Below are positions 1-6,098 of a stretch of DNA of 28,396 bases, piece by piece. The DNA is from a virus, in IMG/VR virus record IMGVR_UViG_3300028840_002716, positions 1 to 28,396 of that record; one strand, 5' to 3'. The notes beneath the pieces are model-generated. The model worked only from the letters and a program-made list of their open reading frames with translations. It was not told the origin of the DNA and did no database searches. A program made the position numbers and the translations under genes. Within the stretch, counting starts at the first letter, position 1, and the number at the start of each line of letters is the position of its first letter.

Positions 1-305
1 TTGGCGAATTGCAGATCGGCGTCTCGCAGATTGGCGCCTTGCAGGTCGGCGTATTGTAGATTGGCGTCTCGCAGACTGGCGCCTTGCAGATTGGCGAATT
101 GCAGATCGGCGTCTCGCAGATTGGCGAATTGCAGATCGGCGTATTGTAGATTGGCGCCTTGCAGATTGGCGAATTGCAGATCGGCGCCTTGCAGATTGGC
201 GAATTGCAGATTGACGTCTCGCAGATCAAGTCTGATGCCACCTTCTTTGTCTTCCAGCCATAGTTTGTGAAGCTCTAACTTTTTGTCTAGTTCTTTTTGA
301 TTCAT
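1..305 (-). CDS. Pentapeptide-repeat protein, C-terminus beyond window
   Basis: The gene starts at ATG 305-303 behind an AAGGAG ribosome site and is open to the window edge, so only the first 101 codons are visible. After a charged N-terminus (MNQKELDKKLELHKLW...) the protein becomes an unbroken series of A(N/D)L(Q/R)X pentapeptides from about residue 35: ANLQG, ADLQF, ANLRD and so on. Pentapeptide-repeat proteins fold as a right-handed quadrilateral beta-helix, and some members mimic DNA to act on gyrase, but nothing here shows the target. The repeat is also regular in the DNA, in 15-bp units with few variants. The first 34 codons are duplicated in the gene at 2918-3169. Confidence 0.85.
   Translation of the reverse strand, partial: MNQKELDKKLELHKLWLEDKEGGIRLDLRDVNLQFANLQGADLQFANLQGANLQYADLQFANLRDADLQFANLQGASLRDANLQYADLQGANLRDADLQFA
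204..305. repeat. 102-bp repeat, copy 1 (pair with 3068-3169)
   Basis: These 102 bases match 3068-3169 at 99 positions without gaps. The match begins exactly at the start codon and ends where the second gene leaves the pentapeptide pattern. Two of the three differences are synonymous and one changes Ile to Val. Confidence 0.95.
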
Positions 306-352
306 TTTTCTTTCTCCTTTTCTTGTATTAGAGCTTAATTGCTCTTGCAAGG

Positions 353-574
353 CTACTCACCAAGACTATACCAATACACCCTTTTAACATCCACACTCCT
401 GTCTTGAATATTGATCTCATAGTAGTAATCATAATTGGAAGTTACTTTCGTAAGAGATGGAGCCAACACCTTAGCAAACCAAGCATTCGTTTTGGCTCTT
501 TCACTTTGGACACCCAGCAGATAAGTCGTCAAGGCAGTCAGGCCTAACAGTAAAGCAAAGATCATAATTTTCAT
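353..574 (-). CDS. Small membrane-anchored protein, unknown function
   Basis: A 73-residue protein starting at ATG 574-572, behind GGAG. A longer reading from 685 is possible but has no ribosome site and would overlap the upstream gene by 89 bases. Residues 1-21 (MKIMIFALLLGLTALTTYLL) form a signal anchor or uncleaved signal peptide; the remainder is a small polar domain rich in Tyr. I do not recognise the family. The segment ERAKTN after the anchor resembles ERAMTN in the lipoprotein at 5092-5499, which may indicate distant relatedness. The product is probably an inner-membrane or periplasmic accessory protein. Confidence 0.6.
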   Translation of the reverse strand: MKIMIFALLLGLTALTTYLLGVQSERAKTNAWFAKVLAPSLTKVTSNYDYYYEINIQDRSVDVKRVYWYSLGE

Positions 575-596
575 TTTTGATTCTCCTTTTTTCAGT

Positions 597-881
597 TTAA
601 ATAAAAAGATTTTCTCGAACATAGATTCTAGCAACAGCTTCCTCAAATACCCTATCAAAGGAACAACCAACATACTCACAAGCATCTCTCAAGTCCTTTT
701 CTGTAAAGCAAATAGAATCCCAGAATTCTTTTCTTCTTTGCTCAGAAGAGCGATGAACATCTTGATGGCACTCAGAAGGAGCACTCCAAACTTGTACATC
801 CTCATGGCTTATTGCTTCATCAGCTTCTATAGCAGCTAATCTGCCAATCATCTCACCAAGATTTTCTAGCCTTGTTTCCAT
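597..881 (-). CDS. Hypothetical 94-residue acidic protein
   Basis: Starts at ATG 881 behind a good AAGGGAG site. It is soluble, acidic and probably helical, with three Cys residues and a C-terminal half (DLRDACEYVGCSFDRVFEEAVARIYV) that reads like a small helical domain. The family is not recognised. It is the first gene downstream of the structured RNA region, with no obvious terminator in between, so RNA and gene may be co-transcribed. Confidence 0.65.
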   Translation of the reverse strand: METRLENLGEMIGRLAAIEADEAISHEDVQVWSAPSECHQDVHRSSEQRRKEFWDSICFTEKDLRDACEYVGCSFDRVFEEAVARIYVRENLFI

Positions 882-904
882 TTTCTTTTCTCCCTTTTCT
901 TATT

Positions 905-1645
905 TGCTAGTTCATTCTAGCATTCCTGCCTATTTCCCATTATCAGTAGGGAACTTATAGATCTATTAACAGAGATCTTCCCAGCAAGAAATAAGCAGGA
1001 TGAAAAAACGAACTAAAAAGAACATCATCCCAGGAAGGAGTGGCCCAAGAAACATTCTTGTTGCTATGATAGATAAACTCTAGCAGGGGAGCACCCTAAG
1101 AATCAGATGGCCCAAAAATAACAGTGCTCATATGGCTTGTAGCAAACCTAACACCTTCCTGCCTGCTAGAGGAGTTTTGCAGTTGGATAAAAACCCTTCG
1201 CGCCAAAAAGAAAAAACTCAGATATGAAATAAGGTAGGAAATGACTGGTAGGTAAATTCGTGGAAGTTATGGCAGCGCGAACCAACTACGGAACCGCAAA
1301 ACCCATCTCAAATAGCCTTGGCTGTTTAACCACCAACAGCCGACAAAGGACTTTGATACCTTCAAAGTAAAGTCACGTTCCTCATACGCGGAAGCTCTAC
1401 AAAGTTTATAATCGCCTTTTAGTTCACCCCACTCCGGAGATCAGCTTAGGCTTAACAGCTGGAGTCGATGTCGCTCGTCTCGGGCGTTCAGATTTTCAGC
1501 TCTCTGAAAGGCTAGTCGGAAATCCTCTGAGGCCTGCCCCGTCTTAAGCTTTCCTCCTTTATTTGCTTCGACCGAAATCCCTCCCGGTCTCTCCGGCTTT
1601 GCCCTGCCTGTCTGGGAACCTCCTTTCGAAACTGATTTAAAAATC
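905..1645 (-). ncRNA. Candidate large structured RNA (about 740 nt)
   Basis: No credible gene lies between 882 and 1845. The minus strand here is G+C-richer than its flanks and holds many perfect helices: hairpins at 1494-1509, 1350-1368 (7 bp), 1320-1341 (7 bp) and 1046-1060; a 10-bp long-range helix 1162-1171/1078-1087 with 1089-1094/1124-1129 nested directly inside; and a 12-bp helix (one G-U) 925-936/988-999 enclosing 949-953/978-982 and 959-964/973-978. A promoter lies at 1652-1680. TTGGGCCA occurs twice in single-stranded-looking segments (1041-1048 and 1108-1115) and its GGCC is self-complementary. Size, multibranch architecture and phage setting recall GOLLD or ROOL RNAs; I cannot confirm the class. 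The 3' end is uncertain because no U-tract terminator is visible. A 70-codon reading frame (1441-1653) is judged spurious. Confidence 0.75.
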
Positions 1646-1651
1646 AGTTTC
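1628..1651. repeat. Perfect 24-bp palindrome at the RNA start
   Basis: Arms GAAACTGATTT and AAATCAGTTTC meet around two central bases. It lies just downstream of the -10 element at 1652-1657. If the transcript begins upstream of 1651 it would form an 11-bp 5' hairpin. If transcription begins near 1645, as -10 spacing predicts, it fits an operator overlapping the start site better. Confidence 0.75.
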
Positions 1652-1680
1652 ATTTTACCCTATTTTTTCAGAAAAGTAAA
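1652..1680 (-). promoter_or_regulatory. Promoter for the structured RNA
   Basis: On the minus strand TTTACT (1680-1675) and TAAAAT (1657-1652) are separated by 17 bases, close to sigma-70 -35 and -10 consensus. The sequence before the -10, AAATAGGG, matches the AAATAGGA of the two promoters at 9942-9984 and 13180-13222. Predicted start is near 1645. Confidence 0.7.
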
Positions 1681-1845
1681 GCCTGCTAGGTCTAATGATA
1701 TCAATAGGTTACAAACTTTTTTCGCAATCCTTTTTCAGGAACCAAAAAAGTTAATGATATTAGACACATAGAAAAACCTAGCTATCTTATATATATTAAA
1801 AATAATTTATCAATGAAAGCAATAGGTTATAAACTTTTTTCATTT
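1681..1845. repeat. AT-rich repeat region between primase and RNA promoter
   Basis: A 22-bp direct repeat occurs at 1702-1723 and 1820-1841 with one mismatch; on the minus strand its core is GAAAAAAGTTT(G/A)TAACC. An inverted partial copy, AAAAAAGTTAATGATAT, lies at 1744-1760. Imperfect inverted repeats also pair 1685-1696 with 1759-1782 (GCTAGG/CCTAGC and GTCTAAT/ATTAGAC). The region is strongly AT-rich and contains no gene. It could be an origin-like or regulator-binding region; the sequence does not decide which. Confidence 0.6.
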
Positions 1846-2778
1846 TTACAATCCTAAAATCTCCTCAACCTCATCGTCCGGCAGATCTGACGGATCTCCG
1901 GATTCCAGGAGAATCGGCTCCATCACTTCATAGAACCCAAGCTCAACCAACACCATATAGAGCTGATTAGCTTCTTCATAAGCATCAGCATCCAGCAATA
2001 TCTTTATCCTTCTCCACTCAGCCCGTTCCTTCAAAGTGTATAGCTGACTGGCACAGAAGTTCTTTCCGAATAAAGCCAAACCACAATCACCTATCCTCCA
2101 CTTATCCAACACACCTTCAACCAGCACAATCTGGTCCTGTCTCATGATGTCATCAATACCATAAAGCAATTTGTTGTTAGGCACCTCCACTAGCTCTTTA
2201 GGGCAGTGGATATATCGAACATGAGAAATATCCTCCAGCTCTATCCTCTGCCAACTAACCACCCTACCATCTACAAACACAGGCACAATTAAACTGAAAG
2301 GATACTCACCAGCAAAGCCATCCCAATAGACAGTATACTTCTGTAAGTAGCTCAAAGTAAATCTTCTATACTCCATAAACATCTTTACAATATCAGGCTC
2401 ATTACCTGCTACTATAGGTTGTGCTGTTACTGGTATTATGTCTTCTTGTTTTTTATCTTTCCCTTCCTCCTTTTCTTCTTCTAGTAAATCTATCTGCTGA
2501 AACTCTTTCAGCCTCCTAACAGCAAACATGAAGTCCATCTGCTCTAAGGTTTCTATCAGCCTTATAATGTCGCCAGACTCATTACACATCCAGCAGCTAA
2601 AATAGTTGCCACCAGTATAGTTGATACCACAATGGTTAGAATGGTCTCCACAGTAAGGGCACTGTATATTCACCCATCCTTGAGTAACATTGTTGCCCTC
2701 TAAGCTGTAATCAATCTCTCGCTCTTCCAGATAGGCTACAGTGTCAAAGTTTTCTTTCAGTTCTTGTAAGTTTTCCAT
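1846..2778 (-). CDS. Phage DNA primase (zinc finger plus TOPRIM)
   Basis: A 310-residue protein of the DnaG/T7-type primase superfamily, expected to make RNA primers for the lagging strand alongside the helicase at 10215-11639. Residues 36-66 form a zinc-binding domain (C40-P-Y-C43, H46/H49/C50, C62-W-M-C65). An acidic Lys/Glu-rich linker covers about 95-115. A TOPRIM-like domain follows, with LVEGVLD (E221 as the metal-binding Glu) and LLDADA (D263, D265). No helicase domain is fused. The start at 2778 overlaps the upstream small membrane gene by 35 bases. The AT-rich repeat region begins right after its stop. Confidence 0.88.
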   Translation of the reverse strand: MENLQELKENFDTVAYLEEREIDYSLEGNNVTQGWVNIQCPYCGDHSNHCGINYTGGNYFSCWMCNESGDIIRLIETLEQMDFMFAVRRLKEFQQIDLLEEEKEEGKDKKQEDIIPVTAQPIVAGNEPDIVKMFMEYRRFTLSYLQKYTVYWDGFAGEYPFSLIVPVFVDGRVVSWQRIELEDISHVRYIHCPKELVEVPNNKLLYGIDDIMRQDQIVLVEGVLDKWRIGDCGLALFGKNFCASQLYTLKERAEWRRIKILLDADAYEEANQLYMVLVELGFYEVMEPILLESGDPSDLPDDEVEEILGL

Positions 2779-2917
2779 TCTTCTTTTTATCCTTTAGAAA
2801 TATAATTCGCCCCAGCTGCACACCTCCTACAGCCAGAGCAAACAAAGCTCCAACAGAAACAGCCTCTCTTTTTATTCTGTCCTTTATCTTATATAATAAA
2901 GTTCTTTCCATCACCAT
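2744..2917 (-). CDS. Small 57-residue membrane protein
   Basis: A short frame not obvious at first sight: its ATG (2917-2915) directly follows the stop codon of the upstream gene (TAG-ATG), suggesting translational coupling, and it ends 35 bases inside the primase gene. The protein has a basic N-terminus (KIKDRIKRE), one hydrophobic segment at about residues 19-41 (VSVGALFALAVGGVQLGRII) and a Lys/Arg-rich tail (KDKKKNGK). It fills what would otherwise be an unusual gap in this tightly packed region. Function unknown. Confidence 0.6.
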   Translation of the reverse strand: MVMERTLLYKIKDRIKREAVSVGALFALAVGGVQLGRIIFLKDKKKNGKLTRTERKL

Positions 2918-3169
2918 CTATATTTCAAGAGCACGTTCTAAAGACAGATAATCCTCTAAACCATAAACACAGAAAACCTTTTTCTTCTCAGCGCTAGCTA
3001 TGTTACTATCGAAAAATGTATCTACAAATCCCCAAAGGCAAAAATCAGATAAAATAACAATCGCGTTTTGCAGATTGACGTCTCGCAGATCAAGTCTGAC
3101 GCCACCTTCTTTGTCTTCCAACCATAGTTTGTGAAGCTCTAACTTTTTGTCTAGTTCTTTTTGGTTCAT
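2918..3169 (-). CDS. Protein with duplicated pentapeptide-gene N-terminus
   Basis: An 83-residue protein whose first 34 residues are almost identical to the pentapeptide-repeat protein at 1-305 (one Ile/Val change). Immediately after DVNLQ it leaves the repeat pattern and continues as an unrelated 48-residue domain (NAIVILSDFCLWGFVDTFF...). ATG 3169 overlaps the TAA of the nucleotidase gene by one base, and no Shine-Dalgarno sequence is seen, so translation probably depends on coupling. It may be a remnant of a pentapeptide gene fused to another frame, or a genuine two-part protein. Function unknown. Confidence 0.7.
   Translation of the reverse strand: MNQKELDKKLELHKLWLEDKEGGVRLDLRDVNLQNAIVILSDFCLWGFVDTFFDSNIASAEKKKVFCVYGLEDYLSLERALEI
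3068..3169. repeat. 102-bp repeat, copy 2 (pair with 204-305)
   Basis: Gap-free 99/102 match to 204-305. The identity stops at the start codon on one side and inside a codon after DVNLQ on the other, so only the 5' coding part was copied. Confidence 0.95.
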
Positions 3170-3747
3170 TAAACAAACAGCCCAATATTATTAATCAACC
3201 ACTTCAGATTATCAATGTATACGATTCTGTTATTTTTACTTCCTTCATTATACTTTCTCTTAGGCACAAACACATACTTACCATCCTCAGCAAGAATCTC
3301 CGCCGTGCTCAGCCTATCATCCACAAACCAGCTATAGTCCTTCAAGTACAAAAGCTTCCCATTCCCACAAGACTCATAACCGCCATCAGCAAAGCAGAGA
3401 ACATGAGGAACCTTACCACGTACTACATTATTGACGCAAGCGTAGGTGTCAGAAGCAGACCAAACAGGCCTAGCAGTCACTATCCGTATTGGATCTCCGG
3501 TCTTCTCATACAGCTTACATAGTAGTTCCTCAGCATATGGCTCCACCTCATACTCTTGCCACCTACCATAACACTCTCTAATCTGCTCCCACACCTGCTC
3601 CTCTAACAACCCAATATCTTCCCAGCAGTCATAGCTCCTATTCTCTCCGAACTTCACACCATAAGTGTATTCCAGAGCAGACTCCACCAGAAAGAACCAG
3701 TTCACCAATACGCCATCCAAGTCAAATGCCACTCCGCACTTCCCCAT
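3169..3747 (-). CDS. HAD-family 5'(3')-deoxyribonucleotidase-like protein
   Basis: A 192-residue haloacid dehalogenase-fold phosphatase. Motif I is FDLDGVLV (D9 nucleophile, D11 acid/base), motif II is IVTAR (T91), a Lys-containing segment near 131-136 could serve as motif III, and motif IV is FVDDR (D143, D144). The size and DxDGV...VTAR...VDDR pattern fit the NT5C-type deoxyribonucleotidases, which dephosphorylate dNMPs. In a phage this would tune nucleotide pools or recycle host DNA products. It sits in a tight operon, ending one base into the next gene and beginning one base after the preceding one. Confidence 0.8.
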   Translation of the reverse strand: MGKCGVAFDLDGVLVNWFFLVESALEYTYGVKFGENRSYDCWEDIGLLEEQVWEQIRECYGRWQEYEVEPYAEELLCKLYEKTGDPIRIVTARPVWSASDTYACVNNVVRGKVPHVLCFADGGYESCGNGKLLYLKDYSWFVDDRLSTAEILAEDGKYVFVPKRKYNEGSKNNRIVYIDNLKWLINNIGLFV

Positions 3748-3748
3748 A

Positions 3749-4444
3749 CTAATCTCCTAAATCCTTCAAGCAATCATTACAGAGATGTATGTCTGAATCC
3801 TCTAAGCTCTCTTTCACCCTTACGCCAGCCAGAGGTTGGTACTCTATCGCTTTGCCTGTGCTCTCGTTTATTGTTCTTCCACACCTATCGCAATAGTAGC
3901 CATCATTATCCTTACCAACAATACAAGCCCTACCCTTTTCCACCGCCTCCTTCAGCTCATATATAATCCTATAAATCTCTCCAGCACTAAACTCCACATC
4001 CAGTACAGCTTCCTTTATCACCCTGCGCCCATCTTCAACTTCAGTCAGTATGTATTCAGAGCCTACAACCTTTCCACCCTTCAACACGATTATCCAAGTG
4101 TGAGTAGCCTTGTACTGTTCATTTCCATCTCTGTAAACAACCCTAGAAATCATAAGATTAGATATACCACCATTATCAGCAAGTGACTCTATATAGACAA
4201 CATTAATCTCGTCTACATCAGCAGAGACAGGCTGTCCCAGCCATGGTTCAATAAATCTCAAATGTCTCCAGCACTGGTTATATCCATCACTGTTATAAAG
4301 CACATTCCTCTGGTCTATCTCTACTCTAGGAACTGCTGGAGCACCTAATACAGCCTTAACACCCAAACCAATCAGCAGCCATAGGAACAGCGAGATTGGT
4401 AGCGCATTAAGCATCCCTCTTTGTAGTCCTGTTAGTCTTTTCAT
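3749..4444 (-). CDS. Exported or membrane protein with C-terminal zinc ribbon
   Basis: A 231-residue protein with a hydrophobic stretch at about 14-35 (ALPISLFLWLLIGLGVKAVL) that is a signal peptide or membrane anchor. A mixed alpha/beta domain (40-165) follows. The C-terminus carries a treble-clef-like metal site, CDRC...HLCNDC (roughly residues 185-225). A zinc ribbon behind a signal sequence is an uncommon combination, and the sequence does not show on which side of the membrane the ribbon lies. Family not recognised. The gene overlaps the upstream gene by 38 bases and is followed closely by the nucleotidase. Confidence 0.7.
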   Translation of the reverse strand: MKRLTGLQRGMLNALPISLFLWLLIGLGVKAVLGAPAVPRVEIDQRNVLYNSDGYNQCWRHLRFIEPWLGQPVSADVDEINVVYIESLADNGGISNLMISRVVYRDGNEQYKATHTWIIVLKGGKVVGSEYILTEVEDGRRVIKEAVLDVEFSAGEIYRIIYELKEAVEKGRACIVGKDNDGYYCDRCGRTINESTGKAIEYQPLAGVRVKESLEDSDIHLCNDCLKDLGD

Positions 4445-4655
4445 CTTCCTTCTCTTCTATTATTCTTTTCAGAGCTTTCTTCAACAACACTTCATAGCCA
4501 TCTTCCCTGTAGTGCCAGATGAACTTGTCCACAACCACTGGCTTCTGTATCTCATACATTCTACCGTCCGGCCTTATGCCACCCTCAATACCAGTGTTCA
4601 AAATGCGGAGTTCATCAATCTGCTCTTGGTTCACGAATATCTTAGCTATAAGCAT
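4407..4655 (-). CDS. Hypothetical 82-residue protein
   Basis: Starts at ATG 4655. It begins MLIAKIFVNQEQIDELRI, has a small beta-rich N-terminal part and ends in a highly charged helix (KKALKRIIEEKEDEKTNR). The N-terminus resembles small phage proteins with a beta-hairpin plus helix, but no family is recognised. It overlaps the next gene by 38 bases. Just upstream (4659-4757) lies an out-of-frame coding-like extension of the previous gene. Confidence 0.65.
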   Translation of the reverse strand: MLIAKIFVNQEQIDELRILNTGIEGGIRPDGRMYEIQKPVVVDKFIWHYREDGYEVLLKKALKRIIEEKEDEKTNRTTKRDA

Positions 4656-4658
4656 CGT

Positions 4659-4757
4659 TTAGAATCCTAACACTACTTCTCTGCTCTCAAAGTCAACTCT
4701 CTTGATGTCTACCTTACCACCAACAGCAGCACTGATAAGATCAAACAGCTCCTTGCT
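4659..4757 (-). other. Out-of-frame extension of the 4756-5076 gene
   Basis: After the TAG at 4758-4756, reading one base further on (+1) gives 32 codons that look genuinely coding (SKELFDLISAAVG..., then KVDIKRVDFESREVVLGF) before TAA at 4661-4659, two bases before the next start codon. This frame has no usual start codon of its own downstream of its last upstream stop. It is either a +1 recoding product (context UCA UAG C), a frameshift mutation, or a sequencing error. Confidence 0.45.
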
Positions 4758-5076
4758 ATGAGTATAGCTTTACCACTACATCTGTATTCATCTTTTTCTT
4801 CTCTGCCCTTTTAGCCTTAGCAGCTAGTGGTTTTCTACCACACTTCAACAGCTCCCAATTCTTAATCTTGGTATATATGTAAGGTTTATAATAACCATTA
4901 TTGTCCTGCCTACGAGTCATAATGCCTTTCAGATAGGCATCAAACAGAGCAGAAGCAGCATCCTTGTCTGGCACCTTAGTCTCGGTTGATAGTAAACTTG
5001 ACCAAGTAGTATCACCAATCTCCATAACTGTGTTAATATAATTTCTGATCTTCTGTCTTTTATTTTCTTTCTTCAT
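4756..5076 (-). CDS. Hypothetical 106-residue basic protein
   Basis: Starts at ATG 5076 behind AAAGGAGAGGGAG. The protein is basic and mostly helical. Residues 1-60 read like a small helix-turn-helix or winged-helix unit, and about 90-95 hold a Lys-rich cluster (KAKRAEKKK). The last 11 residues (MNTDVVVKLYS) continue naturally in the +1 frame, so the stop at 4756-4758 may not be the end of the ancestral protein. No family is recognised; DNA binding is only a guess from charge. Confidence 0.6.
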   Translation of the reverse strand: MKKENKRQKIRNYINTVMEIGDTTWSSLLSTETKVPDKDAASALFDAYLKGIMTRRQDNNGYYKPYIYTKIKNWELLKCGRKPLAAKAKRAEKKKMNTDVVVKLYS

Positions 5077-5091
5077 TTCACTCCCTCTCCT

Positions 5092-5499
5092 TTAAGCTAT
5101 CTCTTGAATGTAAGCAATTGTTGAATCGACATTATTCTTCTTCTGGTAGCTTGTACTATAGTAAAATGTAACTCTAGTCAAATTATCAGACACCGCCTTT
5201 ATCTCTGTATATGTACCGTAGAACTTAGCCAGTCCCACAGACACCACTACAATATAGCCTTCCTGTATATCATGGTAGAGTTGTCCTTCTACATCCATAG
5301 AGCCAGTCAACAATAAGTTGCAGGAGAACTCTCGCTTCTGGTAGTCGAATATTTCTCGGTAGACTTTCTGGTAGTTCTCCTCCACTGTGATGACCATAGC
5401 ATAGCGGTAATTAGTCATGGCCCTTTCAGGCCTCAACTTACCACCAAAGCACGCAGTCAGTAGTAATGCTGATATAATAAGACTGATTACAGTTTTCAT
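5092..5499 (-). CDS. Putative lipoprotein
   Basis: I choose ATG 5499, preceded by GAGGGT, rather than in-frame starts up to 5544 that overlap the neighbour. The N-terminus MKTVISLIISALLLTAC is a lipoprotein signal with a lipobox ending in C17. The mature part (about 118 residues) looks like a small soluble alpha/beta domain. It is expected to be attached to the inner face of the outer membrane or to the cell membrane. Candidate roles for phage lipoproteins include superinfection exclusion and outer spanin, but no second lysis component sits beside it. Confidence 0.7.
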   Translation of the reverse strand: MKTVISLIISALLLTACFGGKLRPERAMTNYRYAMVITVEENYQKVYREIFDYQKREFSCNLLLTGSMDVEGQLYHDIQEGYIVVVSVGLAKFYGTYTEIKAVSDNLTRVTFYYSTSYQKKNNVDSTIAYIQEIA

Positions 5500-5507
5500 C
5501 TTTACCC

Positions 5508-5756
5508 TCATAATGTTTTTGTTTTTAGTTTTTGTCCCTTGCATCCTCTTCTACTAGTTTCCTCTCTATACAAAAAGCCATCCATCCCTATGTAGTCATC
5601 CGTCACACAGTGAGCATCAGAAATTTCTCTATGGCACTGTAAACAGATTCTCCAATTAGGCCAGCAGTACTTACCGCAGATCTCACAACGCCTGTCGTGA
5701 GTCCTGTTCTTAGGATTCGGTCTGCGGTAACAGTCGCCTCTGTTTCTAGATGCCAT
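5508..5756 (-). CDS. Small zinc-finger protein
   Basis: An 82-residue basic protein with a clear four-Cys metal site: CEIC at about 24-27 and CLQCH at about 38-42. Its N-terminus is Arg/Asn-rich (MASRNRGDCYRRPNPKNRTHD) and its tail is Lys-rich. Such proteins are common in phage early regions and may bind nucleic acid or host transcription proteins; this is inference. The stop lies just before the lipoprotein start at 5499, whose ribosome site overlaps the end of this gene. Confidence 0.65.
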   Translation of the reverse strand: MASRNRGDCYRRPNPKNRTHDRRCEICGKYCWPNWRICLQCHREISDAHCVTDDYIGMDGFLYREETSRRGCKGQKLKTKTL

Positions 5757-5785
5757 TTCTGTAAGTTAGTCCTTCTTAGGGATTC

Positions 5786-5887
5786 CTATTGGTCCCTTAC
5801 CCTTACCTCTCTGCCTTTCCCTTTGCCTTTGCCGCCAGAGCGAATCTTACCACCAGGACAAAGTTTTCCTTTTGTGCTTCTAGCCAT
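5786..5887 (-). CDS. Small basic Gly/Lys-rich protein (33 residues)
   Basis: ATG 5887-5885 overlaps the end of the upstream gene by 8 bases and has a near-perfect AGGAGGT ribosome site seven bases before it, which makes a real start likely. The peptide begins MARSTKGKLCPGGKIRS and continues with GGKGKGKG before ending at TAG 5788-5786. In the -1 frame the low-complexity pattern continues as GKGKGPIGIPKKD up to TAA 5768-5766, closer to the next gene. The ancestral product may therefore be about 40 residues. Function unknown; charge suggests nucleic-acid contact. Confidence 0.6.
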   Translation of the reverse strand: MARSTKGKLCPGGKIRSGGKGKGKGREVRVRDQ

Positions 5888-6098
5888 CTTGTTCTACCTC
5901 CTGTCCTTTTTTATCTCCTGCAACTGTATTGATGATATTAATGAATATATCATCATCAGATATTACCACCACATCCTTACCAGATTTAACTACCTTACCC
6001 ATAGCTTTCAATCTAAAAATGTTTTCCCCTTCTGTATTACATACCCACACTCTTACTTGTTTTTCCTCAATAGCTATCTGTACATTTCCTTCATACAC
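5880..6098 (-). CDS. Hypothetical 72-residue protein (GTG start)
   Basis: The likely start is GTG 6098, with GAAGG a few bases upstream. A nearby ATG (6109) is in another frame and is followed by TAG after three codons. The protein is a small mixed alpha/beta domain (IAIEEKQVRVWVCNTEG...KDVVVISDDDIFINII) with an acidic cluster DDD. Nothing identifies its function. Its 3' end supplies the ribosome site for the 33-residue basic protein. Confidence 0.55.
   Translation of the reverse strand: MYEGNVQIAIEEKQVRVWVCNTEGENIFRLKAMGKVVKSGKDVVVISDDDIFINIINTVAGDKKGQEVEQDG

Noticed and set aside
1-270. 89-codon plus-strand frame rich in Arg, Ser and Cys
   Set aside because: It is the complementary reading of the 15-bp pentapeptide repeats; the minus-strand frame has a ribosome site and a recognised repeat pattern.
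1-305. Short tandem repeats as a possible CRISPR array
   Set aside because: Units are contiguous 15-bp coding repeats without spacers and translate to pentapeptides.
1441-1653. 70-codon reading frame on the minus strand beginning MKLIFKSVSKGG
   Set aside because: Its ATG lies in the -10 element of the RNA promoter and upstream of the predicted transcript start. It has unusual composition and covers strong RNA helices.
900-1660. Group I intron, tmRNA or RNase P RNA
   Set aside because: No recognisable conserved core of these RNAs, no split gene on either side, and no terminal CCA or tag reading frame.
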